This document shows, piece after piece, positions 39,656 to 50,800 of a DNA stretch of 64,000 bases. The translations under genes were made by a program, and so were the position numbers. Source of the DNA: Bubalus kerabau (Eukaryota > Chordata > Mammalia > Artiodactyla > Bovidae). Under the pieces are notes generated by a model. The model saw only the letters and a program-made list of their open reading frames with translations. It ran no database searches and had not been told where the DNA came from. Location of the stretch: positions 2,046,001 through 2,110,000 of the forward strand of contig NW_026577903.1 in the NCBI RefSeq assembly GCF_029407905.1, in the 5' to 3' direction. The first letter of the stretch is position 1; each line of letters starts with the position of its first letter.

Positions 39656-41079
39656 ATCTGTTGGAGCCCCCTGAGCGGGCTCAACGGAGTCCAGCCTGCT
39701 CTTCAGTTTGGAGAGAGGACTCGTGATTGGTCTCCAGGACATGCAGGAATATAAGGCCCTCATCTCGCGATGACCGGCGTGTCTCATGTGTTTCCTCGAG
39801 CTGCCGCGGCAGTGTGGGTTTCCTTACGAGGTACGATGAGGATCTCAGGGAGCCTCTCGTGAAATGCCAGGTTAGTCAGGTCTCCATGCGCGTGAAGAGG
39901 GGGCGCGTGTCATGGCTCTCGAGTCATGGTAGGGGAATCGCGATTCAACACATTTTGAAGCACTCTCGAGGTCTTACTCGAGTCATGGCAGAAAACCCAG
40001 GGTTCCCTCGACTTGTGCCTGTGACCTCAGGGAGCTTCTCATTGTGCCTCTGAGAACTCAGGGATACTGTGGATTTGGTATGGGCCTCTCGGGACTCCAC
40101 TGGGTGTGGTGCAATGGAAGAGGGCCTCATCTCGAGTGGACGCAGGAACCTCAGGCTTCCTCTCCGTTTCTGACTCGGATCCCATGGTCCCTGCAGAGTA
40201 GGGACAAGAGAGTCACACCTAGTCTTCTGTTGAGGAATGGACCTTCGTTTGCCTTTCGAGTTGTTTACAGGGTGACAGGCCACTTGTCGAAATGTCTGTG
40301 GGACCTGCGGGTTTTTCTGGACGATGCACGCGGGTGTCAGTGCCCCTTCGTGTTGTGCCTTCATCCACAGGTTTTCCTTCAAAGAGGTGTGCTGGCATCG
40401 GGTTCTTTTCAAGAGTGGACCGTGAAATTGGGGTCTTTCGGCATGTGGCACCACCCACGAGGCTAGGTCTCGAACTTCCTCATGAGACCGGCCTCATCCT
40501 GAGGTGCGCCCGGAAGGTCGGGAACCCCTTGCAGACAGAGAAGGGGAGTCGACCCTCCTGTCGCAATCAGGAGAGGAGAAGGGGTCAGATGAGTGGTGCC
40601 GGGAACCTCGGTGTTCCCCTTGAGTGAGTCTGGTATGTCGCGGAACTTTTGGGGTCGCATCAAGGGTGCCAAGTACCTTTTCGCACTTCAGGATGGAACG
40701 TGGGACTTCTCTTGAGATGCTGTAGCGGACAAAGGGCCTCATCTTGTGATGACGAGGGAAGCACGTGGATTTTCTCGAGTTTCGGTGGGATTCTCGAGTT
40801 ACGACGGGGAATTCAGGCTTCCTCTTGTGTTGGCCCAGGAAGTCTAATCTTCCATTCGAGTTGCCAGGGAGAGCTGTGGATTGGGCTCCATTCACTGAAG
40901 GGCAAACTAGACCTCATCTAGGCTTGTATCCAGGACTTAATGTTCCTCTCCATAGGCGACAGGGATTTGGGGTTGCATTCCATACTCACCCGGGGAGTCA
41001 GGCCTCATCTCGAGGGGAAGCAAAGGACTCCACTCTCTTCTCGAGCCGCGACAGGTATCTCTTGGAGCCCACTGAGTGG
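39656..41079 (+). repeat. Satellite I, divergent terminal monomer (block E)
   Basis: After 39,655 the sequence returns to the AT-richer type (GACAAGGATCTGTTGG, GGACTCGTGATTGG, CATGCAGGAATATAAGG). The array ends abruptly at ~41,079 in the middle of the motif CCACTGAGTGG|CCTAAAGGGAG, about 85 bp before the next landmark would occur. From 41,080 the sequence is the unrelated 1,230-bp repeat (TCTTTGCTCTGTAGGAGAGC). No target-site duplication is recognisable at this junction. Confidence 0.88.
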
Positions 41080-43564
41080 TCTTTGCTCTGTAGGAGAGCT
41101 CTAGTGTACATAAGCCTGTACATAAGTGAACACAGACATTCTGTGTGCATGTTGCTGCGTACCCAAAATAGGGCCACAAGGAGCCTCACGCTCTCCATGC
41201 AGCGCGGAAGCTGTGCAGCCACGCAGCAGCTGAAGAATCCAACCAATTGCTCTTTTCTTACCTCTGACAGAGCTCGCATTGCCGTAGCCATTGGCAGTTT
41301 GGAAACACTGGGCCCTAACCCCTCTCAAAGTAGGCCTGGGTTCTAGTTCGAATAGAAAGTCAATAGCGGAGCTGACGACAGGAACGCGGCAGTCATTTAT
41401 CACACGCTCCTGCAGCCTGCTACTACAGGGACACTAATGCTAGAAGCTAGGAATGTCTTTGCAAGGTGCGCAAAGGACAAGGGAGAACCTCGACCCTGAC
41501 TCTAGTATTTCAGCCCCCTGAGCAGATCTGAGGTTCTCCCGCTGTAGAAGCTAACCCATTCCTTTCAAATACAGGCTTCCTAACACAGGGCCAGTTGGCT
41601 GCTTGCTCTTCCACGAAGCAGGCTTCCTTAACTTGCAAACTGCGAATTCCGCTTAACAGCCTGGAGGAAAATCGCTTCTTGGAAGATTTTTTTCAGAGGT
41701 TGTATCCCCGGAGCTGGGGCCAAGCTAGGGGACCCATACTGACAAGGGAAGGCAAAACCACATCCAATGTCTTTGCTCTGGAGGACAGCTTTGGTGAGCC
41801 TAAGTCTTTCAGGAATATTTCTGGCTCCAACAGAGTCAAATTCTGTGTGTGAAGCTGCACAGCCAAAATAGGGGAACAGAGAGCCTGATTCTCTCTGTGT
41901 AGCTTTGAAGCTGTCATTCAAACAACAGCTTGAGAATCCATACAATGCTCTCCCTTACTGCTAAGAGAATTCTCATTGCTGTAGTCCTTGACAGTTTGTA
42001 GAAATCCGCACCCTAACCCTTCTCCAAGTAGGCCTGGGTCCTAGCTCGGAACAACAGGCAACGGCGGAGCTGAGGCCAGTAAGGCACAAGTGAGGTCTCA
42101 CACACTCTTGCAGCCTGATCGTCCAGGAGCAGTAAGGCCTCTTTTTCCCTGCAGGAGGCTCGCTTGCCTTGCCTCCTGTGAACTGCATTTCCCAGCCTGG
42201 GCGCAAAGCTGTTCCTGGAGATTTTTTCTCAGGGGTTGTTTCCCTGGAGCTGGGTCGGACCTCGGGGGCCCAACTCACAGGGGAAGACAAAACCACATGG
42301 ACAGGTCTATGCTCTGTAGGAGAGCTCTAGTGAACCTCATCTCTCAGGAACATTCTTGGCTTCTACAGAGACACCTCTGTGCATGAAGCTACACACCCAA
42401 CATAGTGGCAAAGGGAGTCTGATTTTCTCCGTGGGTGCTGATGCTTTGTGGCAAAGCACCTGCTAAGAATCCATCCGCATAGGCTTCCCTCACCTTGACA
42501 GAGGTCTCATTGCTGTAGTCCTTGGCAGTTTGGAAAGAAGCTGACCCTTACCCTTCACCAAGTAGGCCCTTGTCCGTGTTTGAATGGAAAGGCAGTAGCT
42601 GAGCTGAGGTCAGTAAGGCGCCAGTCAAGTCTGACATATTCCCGATGCCTGCTCCTTCATGGAAAATAACGTTAGAATCTGGGAATGTCTTTGCAAGGCT
42701 GGCAAAGGGCAGTCAGGAACCTCGACCCTGCCTCTGGAATTTCTATCTTCTCAGCACATCTGGTGGTCTCAGTCAGGAGAAACTAACCCATTCCTTGCAA
42801 ATATAGGCTTCCAAACACAGGCCGGTTGGCTGTCTCTTCTTGCCGAAGGAAGCTTGCTTATCCCACCTCCTGCGAACTCCGCTTCCCAGCCTGGGGGATA
42901 AGAGGTTCTTGGAGATCTTTTCTCAGAGGATGTTTCCACGGAGCAGGGGCTGATCCCGGAGACCCACACGCACAGGGGAAGGGAAAACCGCATGGATAAG
43001 TCTTTGCTCTCTAGGAGTGCTCTAGTGAACCTCACTCTATGGGGAATGTTCTTGGCTCCAACGGGGACATCTCTGTGTGGGAAGCTGCATAGCCAACATA
43101 GAGACACAGAGACCTGATTCTCTCTGTGCAGCTTTGACGCTGTCGTTCAAACAACAAATTGAGAATCCACACAATGCTCTCCCTTACCACTGAGAGAGTT
43201 ATCATTGCTGTAGCCCTTCGCAGTTTCTGGAAATCGGCACACAAACACTTCTCCAAGTAGGCCTGGGTTCAAGTTCAGATGAACATGCAATAGCGGAGCT
43301 GAAGCCAGTAAGGCACCAGTCAGGTGTCACACACTCTGGCAGCCTGCTCCTCCAGGGACAATAAGGCCTCTATTTCCCTTCAGGAGGCTCGCTTGCCTTA
43401 CTTCCTGTGAGCAGCGTTTCCCAGCCTGGGCGGAAAGCAGTTCCTGGAGATCTTTTCTCAGGGGCTGTTTCCCCGGAGTTGGGGCGGACCTCGGGGACCC
43501 AACTCACAGGGGAAGGCAAAACCAAATGGACAGGTCTATGCTCTGTAGGAGATCTCTAGTGAAC
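41080..43564 (+). repeat. ~1,230-bp composite satellite, left part
   Basis: Tandem repeat unrelated to satellite I. A boundary motif AGGAACATTCTTGGCTCC recurs near 41,810, 42,347 and 43,040, giving one short (~537 bp) and one long (~693 bp) monomer. The long form carries ~165 extra bp that include GGAATGTCTTTGCAAGG (near 41,451 and 42,681). The outermost copy (41,080-41,810) is clearly more diverged than the inner ones. The family is not identified from memory. Bovine 1.711a/b satellites were described with ~1.2-kb inserted sequences, and a link to those is possible but untested. No coding sequence is supported. Confidence 0.85.
43559..43564. repeat. Target-site duplication, left copy (GTGAAC)
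   Basis: The six bases GTGAAC directly before the LTR are repeated exactly at 44,865-44,870 directly after it. In uninterrupted repeat copies the same place reads TCTAGTGAACCTC once, so the insertion split this motif. A 6-bp duplication is typical of class II (ERV-K/betaretrovirus-like) integrases. Confidence 0.92.
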
Positions 43565-43912
43565 TGCCGGGGTCCAGCCCCAGCTGATCCAGGGTATTCG
43601 AAGCAGAGACGGCGTAGGCGAGGGTCAGGGAACAACTGCTTAATTAAACGTTAATTAAGGATATAAAGAGTAATAAAATGAGGATAGCTCAGTAGGAAAA
43701 TTCAGTGGAGAAAAGAGGCTGAGTAGCTTGGTTTACGCGGGGGACCAATAAAACTTCAAGACAAGAAGCTTGCACCACTTACGTAGGCCGCAGGCGTCCT
43801 TCCGTTCTCCCGAAGGAGAGGAGACACTGAGGCCTCCCCGGTCGGATCTTAGAAGCCCAGTCAAAATTAGTAAGCTTGGTGGGTTCCGCGCTCCAGATGG
43901 AGACTCAACCAG

Positions 43913-43934
43913 AGTGAGAGAGAGAGAGAGAGAC
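43913..43934. repeat. (GA)n simple repeat inside the LTR
   Basis: A run of about nine GA dinucleotides (minus strand: CT) in the U5/R part of the LTR. It is low complexity and probably length-polymorphic. Confidence 0.85.
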
Positions 43935-43972
43935 ATGGGGAGACCAGTCTTTCGAGAAACTGATCCCAATTC

Positions 43973-43978
43973 TTTATT
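43973..43978 (-). terminator. LTR polyadenylation signal AATAAA
   Basis: The minus strand reads GGAAAATAAAGAATTGGG just 14 bp after the TATA box. A poly(A) signal this close to the TATA box implies that it lies at the U3/R edge and that R is very short, an arrangement known in MMTV-like LTRs. That last point is inference. Confidence 0.65.
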
Positions 43979-43991
43979 TTCCATGGTCTAC

Positions 43992-43998
43992 TTTTATA
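43992..43998 (-). promoter_or_regulatory. LTR TATA box
   Basis: On the minus strand the sequence reads GTGTATAAAAGTAGACC, a consensus TATA box inside the LTR. The start of transcription would be expected ~25-30 bp further (near 43,965). Whether it is active here is unknown; position in a satellite array argues for silencing. Confidence 0.7.
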
Positions 43999-44864
43999 CA
44001 CTGAGATGTTATGCAAAAGTCACGTGCGGTCAGCAGTCCTGACTTTTATCAAAGTCAGGTGCTTCATACAAAAGTATACAGAGGTCTTAGGGGTGTTACA
44101 TCATCTTCTGGCCGGGGGGCCTGCTGACAATTTACGACCCTCTCCTTGTGACAGCGGTCAGTCAACCAGGACACTTATTTCTCCAGGGGTGATTATTCTT
44201 AAAACAGACGCCACCCAAATAAAGTTACATTCCTATAGGGTGAGGGTGTAGTGGGTTTTAGTTAAGGAAAGAATTTACTTAGCCTAAGGTCTAACGTGAT
44301 TTATATCAAAGGTTAATACTTTTTTCTTCTATATATTCATTAATGTGTATAAGGGCAGGGGATGTGGAGACTTAGCAGTAAACATCAGCTCAACAAATGA
44401 AAAACCCTTCACCAATATGATTTCTAATCAGCCCATTATACTTATACTAATAATTTTCTAACTTTTCTAAGGAACCTGTTTTTAGAAGGTTTAAAGCATC
44501 TCGTGCCTCTCATGGTTGGGAGGCTGTGAGCAATCACATGTGGCCGGACAAGCCTGTCAGGCAGGCTAGAGAACCTTCAGAGGAGTTTGTAGGTTAAAAC
44601 ACTCTTGTCACACCCAGGGGTTTTTATCAACTGGAGCTCTAGGTTAACTCCTTCTCCGAAAGAGGTGGTGGGGGACAGCCCCCCGTAAAGTCAGAGGTGT
44701 AGGTGAGAGCACAAAATAGTAAGGTAGGCAGGCTCTGGTGATGGGGGTAGATGCTCGAGGATTTCCAGGGGGACTCCTGAGGCTCGATCCCGCCTTTGCG
44801 TATGTCGAGCCTCCTTCTTCATGACCTTTGCCATGGGCGGAGTGCCTCACTCTGGCCCCCAACA

Positions 44865-44870
44865 GTGAAC
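44865..44870. repeat. Target-site duplication, right copy (GTGAAC)
   Basis: Exact repeat of the GTGAAC at 43,559-43,564. The satellite continues from here with CTCCTCTCTCAGGAACATTC, so joining the flanks restores an uninterrupted short monomer. Confidence 0.92.
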
Positions 44871-47800
44871 CTCCTCTCTCAGGAACATTCTTGGCTCCTA
44901 TCGAGACACCTCTGTGTGTAGCTACACACGCAACGTAGGGGCAAAGGGAGCCAGATTCTTTCCGTGGGGTGCTGATGCTTTGTGGCAAAGCACCTGCTTG
45001 AGAATCCATCAGCTTACGCTTCCCTCGCCTTGACAGAGGTCTCATTGCTGTAGCCCTTGGCAGTTTGGAAAGAAGAGGACCCTTACCTTTCATAAAGTGG
45101 GCCCTTGTCCTAGTTTGAAAGGAAAGGCAAGAGCTGAGCTGAGGCCAATAAGGCGCCAGTCAAGTCTGACATATTCCCGAAGCCTGCTCCTTCATGGAAA
45201 ATAACGCTGGAATCTAGGAATGTCTCTGCAAGGCTGGCAAAGGGCAGTCAGGAGCCTGCACCCTGCCTCTGGAATTACCGATTTCTGAGCAGATCTGGAG
45301 GTCTCCTTTAGGAGAATCTAACTCATTCCTTCCATATTGAGACTTCCAAAAACAGGCCGGTCGGCTGCCTCTTCGTGCCCGAAGGAGGCTTGCTTTTCCT
45401 GCCTCCTATGAACCCAGCTTCCCAGGCTCTGGGAAAAGCGGATCTTGAAGATCTTTTCTCAGGGGTTGTTTCCACGGAGCTGGGGCTAAGCCTGGAGACC
45501 CAAACTAACAGGGGAAGAAAAACCACATGGACAAGTCTTTGCTCTCTAGGAGAGCTCTAGTGAACTTCACTCTGTCACGAACATTCTTGATTCATATGGA
45601 GACACCCCTGTGTGCGAAGCTGCGTACCCAACATGGGGGCACAGAGAGCCTGATTCTCTCTGTGTAGCTTTAAAGATGTCGTTCAAAAAACACCTTGAAA
45701 ATCCATACAATGCTCTTCCTTACCCATGACAGAGTTCTCATTGCTGTAGCCCTTGGCAGTTTTTAGAAATCCGCACCCAAACCCTTCTCCAAGTAGTTCT
45801 GGGTCCTAGTTCGGAGGAACATGCAATGGCGGAGCTGAGGCCAGTAAGGCACCAGTCAGGTCTCACACACTCTTGCAGCCTGATCGTCCAGGGACAGTAA
45901 GGCCTATTTTTCCCTGCAGGAGGCTCGCTTGCCTTGCCTCCTGTGAACTGCGTTTCCCAGCCTGGGCAAACAGCGGTTCCTGGAGATCTTTTCTCAGGGG
46001 CTCTATCCCCAGAGCTGGGGTGGACCTCGGGGACCCATCTCACAGGGGAAGGAAAAACCACATGGACAGGTCTATGCTCTGTAGGAGACGTTAGTGTGTC
46101 TCATCTCTTAGGAACATTCTTGGCTCGTACAGAGACACCTCTGTGTGTAAAGCTACACACCGAACATAGGGGCACAGGGAGCCTGATTCTCTCCATGGGG
46201 TGCTGATGCTTTGTGGCAAAGCACCTGTTTGAGAATCCATCCGCTTACGCTTCCCTCGCCTTGACAGAGGTCTCATTGCTGTGTCTCTTGGCAGTTGGGA
46301 AAGAAGTAGAGCCTTACCCTTCACCAAGTAGGCCCTGATCCTAGTTTGAAAGGAAAGGCAATAGCTGAGCTGAGGCCAGTAAGGCACCCGTCAACTCTGA
46401 CATATTCCTGATGCCTGCTCCTTCATGGAAAATATTGCTAGAATCTAGGAATGTCTTTGCAAGGCTGGCAAAGGGCAGTCAGGAACCTCGACCCTGCCTC
46501 TGGAATTTCTATCTTCTGAGCAGATCTGGAGGTCTCCTTCTGGAGAAGCTAACCCATTCCTTGCAAATAGAGGCTTCCAAACACAGGCTAGTTGGCTGCC
46601 TCTTCTTGCCTGAAGGAGGCTTGCTTTTCCTGCCTCCTATGATCCCTGGTTCCCAGCATGGGGGAAAAGCAGATCTTGGAGATCTTTGCTCAGGGGTTGT
46701 TTCCACGGAGCTGGGGTTGTGCCCAGAGACCCACACATACAGGGGAAGGCAAAACCACATGAATAAGTCTTTGCCCTCTAAGAGAGCTCTAGTGAACCTC
46801 AGTCTTTGACGAACGTTCTTGGCTCCTATGCGGATACCTCTGTGTGTGAAACTGCGTACCCAACATGGCGGCAGAGAGCCTGATTCTCTCTGTGCAGGTT
46901 TAATGCTGTCGTTCAGAAAACAGCTTGAGAATCCATACAATTCTCGCCCTTACCTCTGAGAGAGTTCTCATTGCAGTAGCCCTTGGCAGTTTGTAGAAAT
47001 CTGCAGCTAAACCCTTCTCCAAGTAGGCCTGAGTCCCAGTTCGGAGGAACAAGCAATGGCGGAGCTAAGACCAGTATGGCACCAGTCAGTTTTCACCACT
47101 CTGGCAGCCTGCTCCTCCAGGGACAGTAAGGCTTCTTTTTCTCTGCAGGAGGCTCACTTGCCTTACTTCCTGTGAACAGCTTTTCCCAGCCTGGGCGAAA
47201 AGCGGTTCCTGGAGATCTTTTCTCAGAGGCTGTTTTCTCGGAGCTGGGGTGGACCTCGGGCACCCAACTCACAGGGGAAGGCGAAACCACATGTACAGGT
47301 GAGCACTCTGTAGGAGAGCTCTTGTGAGCCTCATCTCTCAGGAACATTCTTGGCTCCTGTAGAGACACCACTGTGTGTGAATCTACACACCCCACATAGG
47401 GGCAAAGGGAGCCTGATTCTCTCCGTGGGGTGCTGATGCTTGGTGGCAAAGAACCTTCCTGATAATCCATCCGCTTATGCTTCCCTCGCATTTACGGAGG
47501 TCTCATTGCTGTAGCCCTCGGCATTTTGGAAAGAAGAAGACCCTTACCCTTCATAAAGTAGGGCCTTGTCCTACTTTGAATGGAAAGGCAATAGCTGAGC
47601 TGAGGCCAATAAGGCGCCAGTCAAGTCTGACATATTCCCAAAGCCTGCTTCTTCAGGAAGATAACTGTAGAATCTAGGAATGTCTTTGCAAGGCTGGCAA
47701 AGGGCAGTCAGGACCCTGCACACTGCCTCTAGAATTACCGACTTCTGAACAGATCTGGAGGTCTCCCTTAGGGGAAGCTAACCCATTCTTCCAAATTGAG

Positions 47801-50800
47801 GCTTCCAAACGCAGGCCGCTTGGCTGCCTCTTGCTCTCTGAAGGAGGCCTGCTTTTCCCGCCTCCTATGAACCCCACATCCCAGCCTCTGGGAAAAGCGG
47901 ATCTTGAAGATCTTTTCTCAGGGGTTGTTTCCACGGAGCTGGGGCCGAGCCTGGAGCCCCAAACGCACAGGGGAAGAAAAACCACATGGACAAGTCTTTG
48001 CTCTCTAGGAGAGCTCTAGTGAACCTCACTCTGTCAGGAACGTTCTTGTTTCCTATGGAGACACCCCTGTCTGTGAAGCTGTGTACCGAACATGGAGACA
48101 CAGAGTCTGATTCTCTCTGTGCAGCTTTGAAGCTGTCGTTCAAACAACAGCTTGAAAATCCATACAATGCTCTTCCTTACCCGTGACACAGTTCTCATTG
48201 CTATACCCCTTGGCAGTATTTAGAAATCCATACCCAAACCCTTCTCCTAGTAGGCCTGGGTCCTAGTTCAGAGGAACATGCAATGGCAGAGCTGAGGCCA
48301 GTAAGGCACCAGTCAGGTCTCACACACTCTTGCAGCCTGATCGTCCAGGGACACTAAGGCTTGTTGTGCCTTGCAGGAGGCTCGCTTGTGTTACCTCCTG
48401 TGAACTGCGTTTGCCAGCCTGGGGGAATAGCGGTCCCTGGAGATCTTTTCTCAGGGGCTCCTTCCCCTGAGCTGGGGCGGACCTCAGGGACCCAACTCAC
48501 AGGGCAAGGCAAAACCATATGGACAGGTCTATGCTCTGTAGCAGACTTCTAGTGAACCTCATCTCTCAGGAACATTCTTGGCTCCTATAGAGACACTTCT
48601 GTGTGTGAAGCTGCGTACCTAACATAGGGGCACAGAGAGCCTGAATTTCTCAGTTCATTTTGACCCTGTCGTTCAGAAAACAGCTTGAGAATCCATAAAA
48701 TGCTCTCCCTGACCGCTGAGAGAATTCTCACTGCTGTAGCCCTTGGCACTTTGTAGAAATCCGCACCCAAACGCTTCTCCAAATAGGCCTGGGTCCTAGT
48801 TCGGAGGAACAGGCAATGGTGGAACTGAGGCCAGCAAGGCAACAGTCAGGTTTCACACACTCTGGCAGCCTGCTCCTCCAGGGACAGTAAGGCCTCTTTT
48901 TCTCTGCAGGAGATTCGCTTGCCTTACTTCCTGTGAACAGCGTTTCCCAGCCTCAGCGAAGCCGTTCCTGGAGATCTTTTCTCAGGGACAGTTTCCCCGG
49001 AGGTGTGGTGGACCTCGGGGACCCAACTCACAGGGGAAGGAAAAACCACATGGACAGGTCTATGCTCTGTAGGAGAGGCTTAGTGAACCTAATCTCTCAG
49101 GAACATTCTTGGCTCCTATAGAGACAACTCTGTGTGTGAAGCTACACTCCCAACATTGGGGAACAGGGATCTTGGTTCTCTCCGTGGGGTGCTGATGCCT
49201 TGTAGCAAAGCACCTGCTTGAGAATCCGTCCTCTTAGGCTTCCCTCGCCTTTACAGAAGTCTCATTGCTGTAGCCCTTGGCAGTTTCAAAGAAGAAGACC
49301 CTTACACTTCATAAAGTAGGCCCTTGTCCTAGTTTGAATGGAAAGGCAATAGCTGAGCTGAGGCCAATAAGGAGCCAGTCCCCTCTGACACATTCCCGAA
49401 GCCTGCTCCTTCATGGAATATAACTCTAGAATCTAGGAATGTCTTTGCAAGGCTGGCAAAGGGCAGTCAGGAACCAGCACCCTGCCTCTGGAATTACCGA
49501 CTTCTGAGCAGATCTGGAGGTCTCCTTTAGGAGAAGCTAACCCATTCCTTCCAAATAGAGGCTTCAAAACACAGGCAGGTTGGCGGCCTTTCGTGCCCGA
49601 AGGAGGCTTGCTTTTCTCTCCTCCTATGAACTCCAGTTCCCAGCCTCTGGGAAAAGCGTATCTTGAAGATATTTTCTCAGGGGTTGTTTCCACGGAGCTG
49701 GGGCCGAGCCCGGGGCCCAAAGGCACAGGGGAAGGCAAGACCACATGGACAGGTCTATGCTCTGTAGCAGACCTCTAGTGAACCTCATCTCTCAGGAGCA
49801 TTCTTGGCTCCTATAGAGACACCTCTGTGTGTGAAGCTGCGTACCTAACATAGGGGCACAGAGAGCCTTATTCTCTCTGTTCATTTTGACGCTGTCATTC
49901 AGAAAACAGCTTGAGAATCCATAAAATGCTCTCCCTTACCACTGAGAGAATTCTCACTGCTGTAGCCCTTGGCACTTTGTAGAAATCTGCACCCAAACGC
50001 TTTTCCAAGTAGGCCTGGGTGCTAGCTCGGATGAACAGGCAATGGCGGAGCTGATGCCAGTAAGGCAACAGTCAGGTTTCACACACTCTGGCAGCCTGCT
50101 CCTCCAGGGACTGTAAGGCCTCTTTTACTCTGCAGGAGATTCGCTTGCCTTACTTCCTGTGAACAGCATTTCCCAGCCTCGGCGAAGCGGTTCCTGGAGA
50201 TCTTTTCTCAGGGACAGTTTCCCCGGAGGTGTGGCGGACCTCGAGGACCCAACTCACAGGGGAAGGCAAAACCACATGGACAGGTCTATGCTCTGTAGGA
50301 GAGGTTTAGTGAACCTAATCTCTCAGGAACATTCTTGGCTCCTATAGAGACAACTCTGTGTGTGAAGCTACACTCCCAACATTGGTGCACAGGGAGCTTG
50401 ATTCTCTCCGTGGGGTGCTGATGCTTTGTGGCAAAGCACCTGCTTGAGAATCCATCCTCTTAGGCTTCCCTCACCTTGACAGAGGTCTCATTGCTGTAGC
50501 CCTTGGCAGTTTGCAAAGAAGAAGACCCTTACCCTTCATAAACTAGGGCCTTGTCCTAGTTTGAATGGAAAGGCAATAGCTGAGCTGAGGTCAATAAGGA
50601 GCCAGTCCTGTCTGACACATTCCCGAAGCCTGCTCCTTCATGGAAAATAACTCTAGAATCTAGGAATATCTTTGCAAGGCTAGCAAAGGGCAGTCAGGAA
50701 CCAGTACCCTGCCTCTGGAATTAGCAACTTCTGAGCAGATCTGGAGGTCTCCTTTAGGAGAAGCTAACCCATTCCTTCCAAATAGAGGCTTCAAAACACA

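Larger units (their letters stand above)
43565..44864 (-). mobile_element. Solo LTR of a class II (ERVK-type) bovine endogenous retrovirus
   Basis: A 1,300-bp element with perfect LTR ends: on the minus strand it begins TGTTGGGGGCCAGAGTGAGG and ends in GGCTGGACCCCGGCA. It sits in a short monomer of the 1,230-bp satellite and lengthens it from ~535 to ~1,841 bp. Orientation is minus, from a TATAAAA box at 43,992-43,998 and an AATAAA at 43,973-43,978 (minus strand), so U3 spans roughly 44,864-43,965 and R/U5 the rest. The 6-bp GTGAAC duplication supports class II. No gag, pol or env sequence is present, so this is a solo LTR left by recombination between two LTRs. It resembles the bovine BTLTR1 group from memory; the subfamily name is uncertain. 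Intact termini and an exact duplication suggest it is fairly young. Confidence 0.9.

Noticed and set aside
1..41079. CENP-B box in satellite I
   Set aside because: Looked for TTCG....A..CGGG; the closest matches, such as TTCGAGTTGCGAGGG, have at least two mismatches at required positions. Reading by eye is not exhaustive.
43565..44864. A complete provirus
   Set aside because: Only one LTR with a target duplication directly on both sides; no internal sequence, primer-binding site or second LTR.
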